Below are positions 29,343 through 39,480 of a DNA stretch of 64,000 nucleotides, one piece after another. The DNA lies in NCBI GenBank assembly GCA_004519485.1, contig CP038131.1, forward strand, positions 688,501-752,500, given 5' to 3'. The notes below the pieces were generated by a model. That model made no database searches, had not been told where the DNA came from, and saw only the letters and a program-made list of their open reading frames with translations. How positions within the stretch are numbered: position 1 is the stretch's first letter; each line of letters begins with the position of its first letter. Position numbers and translations under genes: made by a program. Source of the stretch: Nannochloropsis oceanica (taxonomy: Eukaryota > Sar > Eustigmatophyceae > Eustigmatales > Monodopsidaceae).

Positions 29343-32300
29343 TTACTCGCTTTTTTCTTCCCCTTCCTCCTCCTCCTCCTCCTCCTCCTCGTCCATGACT
29401 ACCACCTTACGACGGCGGCCCGAGCTCCTCGTTCCTATCACTCTCGCCTCCTGTGTCTCAATTTCCTCCGTCCCTCCTTCTCTTCCTTCCTCTCCTTCTC
29501 CTTCCTCTCCTAGCCCTCTCTCTGTTTTCATCTCCTCGCTACTGCTGCTACTACTGCTACGACTGCTGTAACTCACCTGGCCCTCCCCTCTCTTCACCCT
29601 GTTAGTCGTCTTCTCCTTCGGCGCGGCCTTTTCCCATGTCTTGGCATCTATAACCTTCTTCTTCCCTCCCCTGTCCCGTTCCCCTGCTTGTACCCCCCTC
29701 TTATCTTTTTCACCCACATTCCTCTTCCAACTTTCACCCTCAGCCCCCTCTTCCCCCCCCCCTCCGCCAGCGTCTTCAATCTTCTTCCCTCCTCCATGGC
29801 CTCTTTTTTGCTCCTCTTCCTCCTCCTTCTCTTCTTCAATCCCCCCGCCTCCACTTCCTCCCCCTCCCCTCAACTCCTTCACCGCCTCTCTCAACCTCCT
29901 ACTCTTGATCTTGGCAAACGTTACATTATCCTTGTAGCTCAGAAAGTAAGAATCTAACCTTCTCTGTATCCCCACGGTCTCCCCCATCCTCTTCAACATC
30001 GGCAGTAAGTGCTCATCCGTCTCACTCACAAGCCAGCCTAATTTTCGCGCCAAGTATACGCGCAACCGATCCAAATCAGGCATGTCCCACGTGAATTCCG
30101 CCGTGCTCCGATTAACCTGCGGGTGTAAATATGCCTTATAGATAGCCGGGTCTGGGAAACGCTCATCCACAATCCACCTCGTCCGGGCACTTTTGTGCTT
30201 CCTGTGGAAAGCCTCCACTTCCTCAGTGACCCATGGCTCCTTTTTTTTCTTCTCCTCCTTTCCCTCCTCCTCGACATCTTCAAATTCCTCTTCCCCTTCC
30301 TCCTCATTCTCACCCTCCTTCCCTCCCTTCCCCCCCTTCTTCTTCTTCCTCTTCTTCTTCTTCCATGCCTGCTCCTTCAAATCATCAAGCGGGTTAAATC
30401 CATCCAACCAATCCCTAAAATGTTTCAATCCCTCTTCCGGGGGCCCTGTCTCCTCCCCTCTTCTTCCAGACGCAAACGCCCGAACTACTTCCGTGGCATT
30501 TACAATTCCCACCCCCTTCACTCCCTCCGTGTAGTCACTACCCAGCAACAACGCCAGTGACACCAAATCAACCCTTCGCAAGCCTAGCTCCCTCTCCACA
30601 TCTTCTGCTCTAAACGCTTCCACGTACTTTTTTTCGTCAAAAATGTTTTTGTACACGAACTTCGCGCCAAATAAGAAAGAGTCACTGTCGTCGCTCACCA
30701 CACCATCCACCAACCCTAACCGCTCCAGGACAGCACACTGGGCCTCCGCCTCCATCGGTGCCACCAGGTAGGGCACCCCAAAAAGGTTTAACAGCTCCAT
30801 TATATCTTCACGCATCTCCTGCGTCACCGCCTCTGCGTCCCTCAACTCCTTTCTCATTCTGTTCTTGAGAGTGCCTTCGTCTTCCAGGCCAAGGAGCAAG
30901 TCGTCGTCTATCTCCCCTGCGTCCTCCCTCCTTTCCCCACCTCCAATCGCTACGCCATGGTCGTCAAGCGCCACACCATTATACCCTTTCATGGATGCAT
31001 ATGCATCCAGGACGTCTCCAGGCTGGTTAGTTTCCTCCCGGTCCTCGCGAGGAATGATGGAATTTTCGTAAGCCACGGCTCTATTCACTCCGGATACTCC
31101 GCCTGATCCAGCTGCTGCTGTTGCTGCGACGCTTGTTGTTGTTGTTGTTGTTGCTGCTACGGCTGCCACTGCTCCATCTGTATTCACACTCATACTCATG
31201 TCGTCCAACTCCTGTTCATCCTCATCCTCGTCCAGCAGCTCCATGACCTGCTCGCTAGCAATTGTGGAGGGTTTGACTGTACCACCAGCGGCGCTTGCAG
31301 CAGCTGTACCAACTAGAGCTGACGACGAGGACGAAGGCAAACATTTAGTCTGGTGTGCAGCAGCTGTTGCTGCTACTTCTGCTGCTCGCCGTGCCTCTGC
31401 TTCTGGTCCTCCAGCCGCTCCCTGTCCTTTTTCTTCTTCTGGTGACCTGTCGATCTCTCTGGCTGGTCCTGTGAGAGCAGTGATCCTAGAGTCTACTGTT
31501 ATGCTGTTGATCTTCGCTCCTTCCACTGCCTCCCTTCCCTCCTGCCTCTTTTCCTCATTTTCCACAACTGTTGCCACCTCCTCCTCCTCCTTCTCTTCCT
31601 CCTCCTTCTCATCAGCCTCCCATTCAACATCATCGTCACCATCATCATTGTCCTCCTTCTCCTCTCCCTTCTCCTCCTCCTCGTTTCCCAACAAAAAAGG
31701 CATGCCCCCCCTCCACCCTTCCGCATCTTCCTTCTTCTTCCCTCCTCTTCCACCGCCAGGACAACCATCAGCAGCAACAGCCGGGCCTGCAGTACTTTCA
31801 GATTGCACGTGCTGTTTGATCGCCCTCCGTACGGCATTTCCTGCCCAAATCGTGAGATTAGAAGCAGTAGCAATGGCATGTTCGTAAGCTTGGCTTGTGG
31901 GCACTACCACCTTAGAAGAGGATGAGGACGAGGAAAGGAGGAAGGAAGAAGAGAAAGAGGAGGAGGGATCCGTCTTCTTTGTACTGTGAGAAGCGCTGGT
32001 ACTGGTGGTGCTACTGCCGGAGGGTCGGTGCGATGATGACGAGGAGGAAGAAGAAGACGAGATGCCGGTCCACCGCGGACGAGGAGGAGGAGGAGTGGGA
32101 GGACGATCCGGTGCTAGAGCTGCCAAAAAGTCGCCCAAAAGAGGCATGTCTTCCTCTTGTGGAGGCAAGTCTGGAAGGGATAACACCAACCCTGTCGGCT
32201 CCTGGTCCTTCGCTGCTGCTGCTGCTGCTGCTGGTGTTGCTGTTGCTGCTGCTGCTGCTGCTGGTGTTGCTGTTGCTGCTTCTGCTGCCATTAATCTAGG

Positions 32301-33984
32301 CACTTCCTCGTCCTCCTCATCACCCTCAAGCAGCTCAATTACCTCGTTTCTTCCCTTTTTCTGTTCCGTTTCTTCCAATGACATCTTCATCGCCAACGCC
32401 AAGGCCTCATCCTCATTCTCCTGCCATTGCTGCTCGGCACTCTTCCTCTCTTCCCCACTCCCTCCTTCCTTCTGCAGCCGCTGTTTGGGGCTATTCTTCT
32501 TCTTCCCTTCACCCCTAACTTCCTTTAATTCCGCATCATCCGTCTTCTCCGTCTCTCTTATCCCTGCTATAGAGGCTGTAACTTCACAATGCTGTCCATC
32601 CGCTGCTGATACTCCCTCCCTCCCTTCCTCCCTCTTTTCCTCCCTGCCTTCCTTTTCCTCCCCCTCGTCCGACGCGGGCAAAACGTTGCCTCCCTGCCCT
32701 AGGGCTGCAGCATCCCGCATTTCCTCGCCCTCTTCCTCAGGGAGAAACCCACCGCCACCCATCCCATCTTGCCGCTGTCGGGGCGGTGGCCCGGCACGAG
32801 GTTGGGCCATGCTCCTGCTGCTGCCCTTCCCTCTCCCCCCCCCCCCCTCCTTCTCCTTCTTCGAACGCATCCTTCATTAACACAGATTTTCTTGACCCAA
32901 GCTCTTCCCCCCGTGCATCACCACTATCTCCCCCCTTCCTACCCACCCTCCCTCCCTCCCCTTCCTCCCCCTCCCCATTCAGACCCCTCAAACTCATCAC
33001 CTTCTGATTCAACCTTGAGCTCTTCAGAAAATTTGCAATCTGTGCCTGAGAATACAAAGCAGGATTACCGGCAACGGGCATAAAGGCCTGCCGGGATAAC
33101 ATACGCTGACGCCGCTTCGCGCTTTCAACCACATCTTTTTGAAGTTCCGGAGGCAGGGATGCAAGCACCCCTACGTCTACATTCTCATCTTCCAGTAAAA
33201 TATCCCCTGCCTCATCCTCCTCCTCCCATTCCACGTCATCGTTGTCATCATCCTCTTCATCGTCGCTTCCCCGAGCGGGCAAAGCTTGAGCGAATGCCGC
33301 AGCGGCGCTCCTTTGGCGGATGTTGCCTCCTGTTTCCCTCCCTCCTCCCTCACCACCTCTTCCCTCCTCCATAACGTCCTCGTCGTACCTCTCTTCTCTC
33401 TCTTCATCCTCATCCTCGTTCCCATCTAAAGCTACCATCCCGGCCGCAGTCCTCTCGGCTGCGTTTACAGCTGCTGGCCCTTTCTGCCGTTCTTGTTCCC
33501 CAGGGTCAAAACCCGCGACAAACCTCGCCACTTCCGGTGCTCCCGCAGCCGCCTCCTTCCTTGCTTTTTTGCCTTTCTTATTGTTATCATCATCACGATG
33601 GTGCGCCACGGGGCCCTTGCGCGTGAGCATGTGCTGCTTCTTGAGCTGGGCGAGGAGGAGGCGCTGGGCTGTCTTGCGCACGCTCACCTCTTGATCCTCC
33701 CGACGCCGCTTACGGGAAATGACTGTGCGTCGCTTGATCTCAGGCGTCCCACCATCAAATACAAAAATGGGACGGATGCGATAAAAGAGCAGCTTGACAA
33801 TTCGTCGAAAGGTACCAATAATGTGAGCGTTCTTGACCACCTTGCCTTCGTCGTCTCTCATGGCCTTGATAAATTGCGTCAGCCAAATGCTCACATCGAT
33901 GGCTAGAGTTTTGCGCTCCAACGACTCCACATTAACTCGACGCCCCACCGGCAACAGCAGCTGCCACAGATTGTGTACCCCCAT
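29343..33984 (-). CDS. ERCC5: XPG/ERCC5 (Rad2-type) DNA-repair endonuclease, frame interrupted once
   Basis: Structure-specific nuclease that makes the 3' incision in nucleotide excision repair. The N-terminal frame (33984 to about 32848) begins [20 protein letters not shown] and carries [16 protein letters not shown] and [16 protein letters not shown], the XPG-N motifs with metal-binding Asp. The long spacer is acidic and repeat-rich, as in the family. The downstream frame (about 32847-29343) contains [39 protein letters not shown] and [17 protein letters not shown] (XPG-I and helix-hairpin-helix), then a C-terminal basic region ([10 protein letters not shown]) and an acidic tail. The two frames overlap at 32737-32870 and differ by one base. 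Dropping one C of the 13-base tract at 32835-32847 joins them into about 1,540 residues. A short intron is the alternative. Clear sequence evidence supports one gene, not two. Confidence 0.88.
32210..32292 (-). repeat. GCT-rich coding minisatellite in the XPG spacer
   Basis: Two near-identical units of about 33 bases made of GCT/GTT triplets encode a repeated [11 protein letters not shown]-type segment on the minus strand. It lies in the low-complexity spacer of XPG. Confidence 0.75.
32835..32847 (+). repeat. 13-base C tract at the XPG frame break
   Basis: A homopolymer of 13 C (G on the coding strand) lies exactly where the two XPG reading frames overlap. The frame offset equals one extra base, which makes this tract the likely site of a sequencing/assembly error or a real indel. 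Confidence 0.85.
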
Positions 33985-34406
33985 CTTAACTCTATGGGCT
34001 AGTACGTGAGGGGGGGAAGGGGAGAATATGAGACGATGTGGAGCAGGGGGTGACGGCGGTTAAAGCTTGCCATCCTGCTGCTTCATTAATCTCCAGTCAC
34101 AACAGGCGCGCACTACAGAGGGATACATCCATGGCCTTGTGGTCAGCGTGTGGGTAGTCTTGGTGACGGCTGATGCCGGTGTAATACTGGTGGTCAATGA
34201 AGGACGGGGGGACGGGAGGTTTTACTGAAGTACGTGCCCCAAAGCAACGCAGCATCTGTCCAAAATGCTTTCACATGTGTGTATTTTCATTTACTTTATG
34301 ACATTTTGGTTCCATTTGGGTCGTTGTCATTCTTGCTTTTCTTTGCTATGTATCATTCAACTCCTTCCCGCCTCCACACAAGTTCCACCTCATTCATCCA
34401 CCTCAT
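33985..34406. promoter_or_regulatory. Upstream region of XPG; 3' flank of TAF2
   Basis: XPG and TAF2 are both on the minus strand, so this 422-base gap holds the XPG promoter/5' UTR and the TAF2 3' UTR. No other gene is seen. Confidence 0.5.
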
Positions 34407-37400
34407 TCATCCATCCAAGTACATGCCGTCACCTCCGGCGCCTCCCGAAGGTGCTATCACAGAAGACGAAGATGACGGCGCGATAGAGAGCTTTAGACGC
34501 ACCTTGGAGTTACTCTTGGTGATAGCCTCTCGGGACTCCAGACACTCCTTACGCTCGCCGCGTTCGTCCTCCGACAAATCGTCCCAGGACAAAGTCTTGG
34601 TGCCGTTCTCCCTCCTACCCCCCGCGCCTTGCTGCCCCTGCAACATGTCCAGTCGCCGCGCCCGTCGGTTTCGCCACACCCGCCAGTCCCGCTCATCAAA
34701 TAGAGTGGATCGTAAGGAAAATATCCCATCCGCCCGCTGACTCAAGAGTTCCAGATACACATTTTCCAACCCCGCAAAATCCTTTTTGCTACTGATGCTG
34801 GTCGTTAGCATCTCTTCCCCCTCCCCTTCCCTTACTCCCCCTCCGAGTGGAAAGGGACACCAACCCCAAATAGCTTGATGCAAGGACATCGCCATCCCCC
34901 TTAGCGGCTGATTGTACCATGTCTCCCGCGTGATAAATCGCCACAATTGCCGCCGGACGCCCGCACTCGCCTCGGCACATGCCACTGAACGCAACGAATT
35001 CAGGAAAGGATTCTCACGACTGCTACAGGGGGGATGGGTGAGATTCAATATGCCTGCATCGAGTTTGTCGTAGGCGGGGCCTTCGTGCGTTAAATGGTCG
35101 AGGAAATGCGTCGGAGCCAAGGCGATTGGCTGGTGGATCGTCACTAAGGAAGGACGATAATCCAATGGATGCCGTAAAGTTTCAAACATAATTTGCAGGG
35201 CTTTATACCGGAAAATGGTAGACCCCGTCGCCTTCTCATGCTGTACTACACTCAACACCCACTGCAACGCCCGTATTGGTCCCTCCAACCCTTCTCCCGC
35301 CTTTGCCGCTGCCGCCGTGGTCGGTGCACCAGGCACCTTCACTTCACGCACACGCAGCCGCGCCACTGCTTCCAAGGCCGCCAAACGCAAGGACACGACG
35401 GAGGAAGGGTTCATTAGTGCTGCTTTTCCCAGCACTCGATCAGGCACGGGCTTGGCGTACTGCAGATAATCGACACTCTGTCCAGGGATCCCTCCACGGA
35501 TGAGCTCCAGGTTGCACATGGCGCGAAGAGCAGCTGCTTCCACAATATGGTCATACGAGCCGACTTCTTGGTGCCAGCTTAAAAATCGATGGACCAGGGG
35601 AAATAGGTCAGAGGCGAGGCCAGCGCCGGCTCGATCTTGGGAAGGGCCAATGTGAAGATTGGCGACACCCATGAGGACCGTGCGGAGAAAGGCGGAGTCA
35701 TCAAAGGGGTTGTGAGAGTTGTCGTGTGCCTCAAGAATGGTTCGAAGAAAGTCCCAGATTGATGAAGGAGTGCACCCGTCCTTGGCTCGGATGAGAGAGA
35801 CGGCGTAAATCAAACTTTTTTGGATCTGATATTCTGCTTCGTCTGTGAAATCTGCGGGTAACGGTATGCGACCACTGGCATCAAAAAAACGCTCCCGGTA
35901 ATCTTGAAGGAGGAGTTCCAGACCCCTCCAACCCGTCTCCTGAGCAACCATAGACCCGGGTGCATGGTTGTTCTGCCATGCTGCCAAGGCCCGAGCTGCT
36001 TCCATCCGCACGCTCAACGACGGCTCGACCCAACCAGGACGGACCTTGCCTCTCAGACAATCACTCATGGCCAAAGCTGCCATGGAGGGTCGCGTCACCG
36101 CCCCCATCCCTCCAGCACCTACTGCAACCGCTGCATCTTGACCAGACTTGGGATAAGCACTAAGAGCGCGTAAGGCAAGGCATTGAGCAGCGGCGTCGGT
36201 ATCGCGGTGGAGCTGTTCGAGAAAGAGATACTCGGGAAAATTCTCCCATTCCCATTCTGTAATCCACTGCAAGTCCGGATCGAGCCGCACCCACACAACC
36301 GGACTGTAGTGCTCGCGTCGCGATGCCGCGTACTCATCCTCGTCTCGGCGGATGTTCATACCAATGCTTGTGACACTCGCTCCTACGGCTGGAGTTGCCA
36401 TAGGCACTCCTCCTATTGCTGGTGCCTCACCTCCTCCGTGTCCTTCACCGTAAGGTGCACTGAGTGCAGCGGCAGCTTCCGCAGCCAGTTCGGCCTTCTT
36501 GCGACGCTTTTTCGGCTTCTCTCCCTCACTGCCTTTAGCAGTGCCACAACTTTCCTCCTTTCCTCCTTCTGCTGCTGCTGCTGATGCTGCTGCTACCTCT
36601 GCCTGAAACTTCGCCGCCTTGGTCAGATTTGGCCCCCCTACAGGCGTAGCACCGCCAACCGCCCCCTCCACCACCTGCAGCTTCTTCCGACGCCCGCCGC
36701 CCGTCTTGCGCACCTTAGAATGCAGCTTGAACGTAAATACATGCTCAGCCTCGTTGATCTCTCGATCGTAATCGTAGGGACCTGCGTCCTCCATGATCCG
36801 AATCCGTAACGTGCCCACAAACAAACGGCCCCACGGAGGAACGACCTGACGAATGGTTAACGTCAATTCAGTCTTGGCCGCACGGCGATCATAGGTATAA
36901 GAAACGGTGAAATATGCCGGTCCTCGGCCTTCCAACCAACATTCACGGAGGTTCTTGAGAAAGTCCCCCCGACTGCTCGTCTTGAGGCACAGGCGGAGGA
37001 AACCCAGAGTTTTTAATGCCTGGGGATGGACATGACCCGCGGTGGAAGTGCCGTTCGCGGGTGCGATGAGTCGGGCATTATCATTGACGTCCATGGCATT
37101 GGCACCTCCTCTTTCTCCTTTTTCTCCTCCTCCTCCTCCTCCTCCTCCTCCTCCTCCTCCTCCTCCTCCTCCTCCTCCTCCTCCACTTGCTGCTGCTGGT
37201 ATTGCCGACACGACGGGCGTGGGGCACGCCACGGAGCGCAGGACATCTCGCAAAGATTTGCGGCCGACACGCTGTTCAATCATATGCATAATCACTGGAG
37301 GCTTGACTCGCACCAATTCCAAGCTAGCAGGACTGTATATCTCACTCGCCAAAAGGACTGAGTCTGGAGGCAGTAATGGCGTGCTTTGCCCCGAGCGTTC

Positions 37401-39020
37401 CAAAGCTGTGACTGCATCCATCAATCTCAGCAGACGATATCGGTATTCATGCTCGCCGTATCGCCGCCGTACGTACATTAGGACGAGATATCCTAACACG
37501 CCGTGATAGATCCAACGGTCGCGGGTGAAGCGGGGACGAACTCGAGGGAGAAGCCAAGACGCGAAGAGGCCCTCGGCGAGAGCGAGGTGAAAGGTCATGG
37601 AGTGGTCGAACACACGAGGAGGGTGCACGTCCTCTACCCTATGCAAGGAGAGGCCGTGGAAAGCCATACTGGCCTCAGGTAGGCCCTTGACGAACACAAT
37701 TCGGTGCTCGAGGTAAGGAACTACGACAGAAGGGGTAGGGGCACTGCCTGTTGCTGCTTCTCCGCCGCCTGGAGCGAGGTGAAAGAAATCCGCCAGAAAG
37801 CTCATAGCCGGACCCATGCCCTCCACGCTGTGACTTACCCACGATCGTGGTGGCGGTGGTGGTGGCAATGGCTTCTCTATTGTTGGAAGGCTATTTCTTC
37901 CATTGGAAGCTTTGAAGGTTGCTGCTCGTCGCTCCTCCCGCAGCAGATAATGGTGAGTCAATCGAGGCACGCCCGGATCCACATACTTCCCAAAGTGACC
38001 CACAACCAGCGAGACAGCTGATGCCGTAATGGGTGTTTCTATTGCATAACGCCACACTACAGTCCCGTCCGCCACCTTTCTCTCCTTCCCCAAAAGCTGC
38101 CCACCTCCAACCAGCACTACTACTGGATGCTCCTCATCTCTGTTGATGGCTGTGCTGCTGTTGCTAATTGTGGTGCTTGCTCTACTACTACTGTTGGTAC
38201 CACTGTCGTTCACAATGTCAACCTTTCCTACATGATTGCCCTCTCGGTCATTAGCCTCGGTGTCCCCATTCCCAACCTCCCCTCTATTCGACGACGCTGG
38301 AGAAACAACCGCTACCACCATGTCCAGAGTAAAAATGTCCGTAGTGCGGTCGGCGCAAGGGAACCAACATCGGGGCCCATCAAAATCGTGCAGGACGCTG
38401 GGACAACGCATGCTATAGGCATGGGCAGGATGACTATCAAAACGCAGGCCAGCCACAGGATTCTGCAACCTGTAATCAATCTCGATCTTGCAAATCCGGA
38501 GGGCAGCTATGCCGGCATTCAGGACCACTTGTGGAATATTTTTGACAGTTTCGTCGCCTTCCTCTTGGACGTCGGACGGCGGTGGCCTCCATGATTGTCG
38601 CTTGGGCAGTTGTAGGCTAAGCTCACCCTCCTGCGAAGCAATGAGTTGACATCGGTAGTGAAGGTCCAAGGCCTCCCCGTCCATTCGCGCAGACGAGCCA
38701 CTCTTCTCCCTGTCATCAATGTCTTCGCTCCCGGGTGGAACAAAATCACGAAGGAGGTCGACGGGGTGCGGGTACATGTAGGAGGCCGGCATGTCATTCA
38801 CTTTGACCTCGTGGATTTCCATCTGTCGGGCATGCAGCCGGTATTCCATAACGCCCTCGTCAACCGTCCCCAAATCTCCCGCAGGTAAGGGCGGCAACAG
38901 CACCCAGACGGTGGCATGACCCTTAACTTCACGCTTCTCCAAGTCCACGCGCAGGTCTAGGCTCTCATGCAAAACCTCGGCCCGGGATGCCGCCGTGGCT
39001 GCTGCACCCACCGTCGCCAT
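34407..39020 (-). CDS. TAF2: TFIID subunit 2 (TAF2)
   Basis: Core-promoter factor subunit of 1,537 residues from the ATG at 39020. The frame is open to 39203, but the family-like start VLHESLDLRVDLEKREVKG follows soon after 39020. TAF2 has an aminopeptidase-N-like architecture. The beta-rich N-domain runs to about residue 300 and includes CPSVLHDFDGPRCWFPCADR, equivalent to the family P-x-x-D-x-R-x-x-FPC..D element. The peptidase-like domain then reads VFDHSMTFHLALAEGLFASW and RDRWIYHGVLGYLVLMYVRR, but the zinc motif HExxH is absent, as expected for a non-catalytic TAF2. HEAT-like helical repeats follow, from about residue 960 (EQLHRDTDAAAQCLALRALS). Inserts include a 21-Gly run coded by a (TCC)n tract and a KKRRKKAE basic patch. 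The intronless frame of 4.6 kb is notable. Confidence 0.88.
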   Translation of the reverse strand: MATVGAAATAASRAEVLHESLDLRVDLEKREVKGHATVWVLLPPLPAGDLGTVDEGVMEYRLHARQMEIHEVKVNDMPASYMYPHPVDLLRDFVPPGSEDIDDREKSGSSARMDGEALDLHYRCQLIASQEGELSLQLPKRQSWRPPPSDVQEEGDETVKNIPQVVLNAGIAALRICKIEIDYRLQNPVAGLRFDSHPAHAYSMRCPSVLHDFDGPRCWFPCADRTTDIFTLDMVVAVVSPASSNRGEVGNGDTEANDREGNHVGKVDIVNDSGTNSSSRASTTISNSSTAINRDEEHPVVVLVGGGQLLGKERKVADGTVVWRYAIETPITASAVSLVVGHFGKYVDPGVPRLTHHYLLREERRAATFKASNGRNSLPTIEKPLPPPPPPRSWVSHSVEGMGPAMSFLADFFHLAPGGGEAATGSAPTPSVVVPYLEHRIVFVKGLPEASMAFHGLSLHRVEDVHPPRVFDHSMTFHLALAEGLFASWLLPRVRPRFTRDRWIYHGVLGYLVLMYVRRRYGEHEYRYRLLRLMDAVTALERSGQSTPLLPPDSVLLASEIYSPASLELVRVKPPVIMHMIEQRVGRKSLRDVLRSVACPTPVVSAIPAAASGGGGGGGGGGGGGGGGGGGGEKGERGGANAMDVNDNARLIAPANGTSTAGHVHPQALKTLGFLRLCLKTSSRGDFLKNLRECWLEGRGPAYFTVSYTYDRRAAKTELTLTIRQVVPPWGRLFVGTLRIRIMEDAGPYDYDREINEAEHVFTFKLHSKVRKTGGGRRKKLQVVEGAVGGATPVGGPNLTKAAKFQAEVAAASAAAAEGGKEESCGTAKGSEGEKPKKRRKKAELAAEAAAALSAPYGEGHGGGEAPAIGGVPMATPAVGASVTSIGMNIRRDEDEYAASRREHYSPVVWVRLDPDLQWITEWEWENFPEYLFLEQLHRDTDAAAQCLALRALSAYPKSGQDAAVAVGAGGMGAVTRPSMAALAMSDCLRGKVRPGWVEPSLSVRMEAARALAAWQNNHAPGSMVAQETGWRGLELLLQDYRERFFDASGRIPLPADFTDEAEYQIQKSLIYAVSLIRAKDGCTPSSIWDFLRTILEAHDNSHNPFDDSAFLRTVLMGVANLHIGPSQDRAGAGLASDLFPLVHRFLSWHQEVGSYDHIVEAAALRAMCNLELIRGGIPGQSVDYLQYAKPVPDRVLGKAALMNPSSVVSLRLAALEAVARLRVREVKVPGAPTTAAAAKAGEGLEGPIRALQWVLSVVQHEKATGSTIFRYKALQIMFETLRHPLDYRPSLVTIHQPIALAPTHFLDHLTHEGPAYDKLDAGILNLTHPPCSSRENPFLNSLRSVACAEASAGVRRQLWRFITRETWYNQPLRGMAMSLHQAIWGWCPFPLGGGVREGEGEEMLTTSISSKKDFAGLENVYLELLSQRADGIFSLRSTLFDERDWRVWRNRRARRLDMLQGQQGAGGRRENGTKTLSWDDLSEDERGERKECLESREAITKSNSKVRLKLSIAPSSSSSVIAPSGGAGGDGMYLDG
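37125..37182 (+). repeat. (TCC)n microsatellite coding for poly-Gly in TAF2
   Basis: An almost pure run of CTC/TCC triplets, about 58 bases, encodes about 20 consecutive Gly on the minus strand. It sits inside a loop between the peptidase-like and later domains of TAF2 and keeps the frame. Confidence 0.85.
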
Positions 39021-39480
39021 GAAATCAAGAAAAGGAAAAACACAGGGCAGAGAGGAGCGACCTGTAATTGAAGGCACGGTGTCGGGTGGTAGCGTGGAAC
39101 AAATATAAGAGTGAGTGGAGGGGCTTGGCGAGTTTGCATGACCGCGGGCTGTGGTGGAAGTGGCAAGCGCAGTGCTTCTCACTCTCATTATTATTATTTC
39201 CATTACCGACTCGCCAACGAAAACAACAACGTCTCAGGAACGGCTCTTTCAATCTCATAAGCTTGTATAAGAGGCGCATTGTTCATACGAAAAATAATAG
39301 CAGTACCTGCACGGCTTTGGACGAGAGTGAGGTTGGCGTGTCGTTGCAAAAGTCAACCTCCCCCACCTTGGCCCGACAGTCACCCCACACAATAAAAAAG
39401 GAAATCCCAACGCAACAGCGATGATGGTAGTGCCAACAATATGGCATACTTTTCTTCGATGTACTAGTGCTCTACACTTC
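39021..39480. promoter_or_regulatory. Upstream region of TAF2; 3' flank of PNGase gene
   Basis: This 460-base gap lies between two minus-strand genes. The TAF2 frame stays open to 39203, but the extra residues have no family match and are read here as 5' UTR. Confidence 0.5.

Noticed and set aside
32005-32880. A 291-codon plus-strand frame across the XPG spacer
   Set aside because: Ser/Ala/Pro runs are the complement of the acidic XPG spacer; no start context or motif.
39021-39203. N-terminal extension of TAF2 by 61 codons
   Set aside because: The family-like sequence starts shortly after the ATG at 39020, and the extension has no targeting or domain features; treated as 5' UTR.
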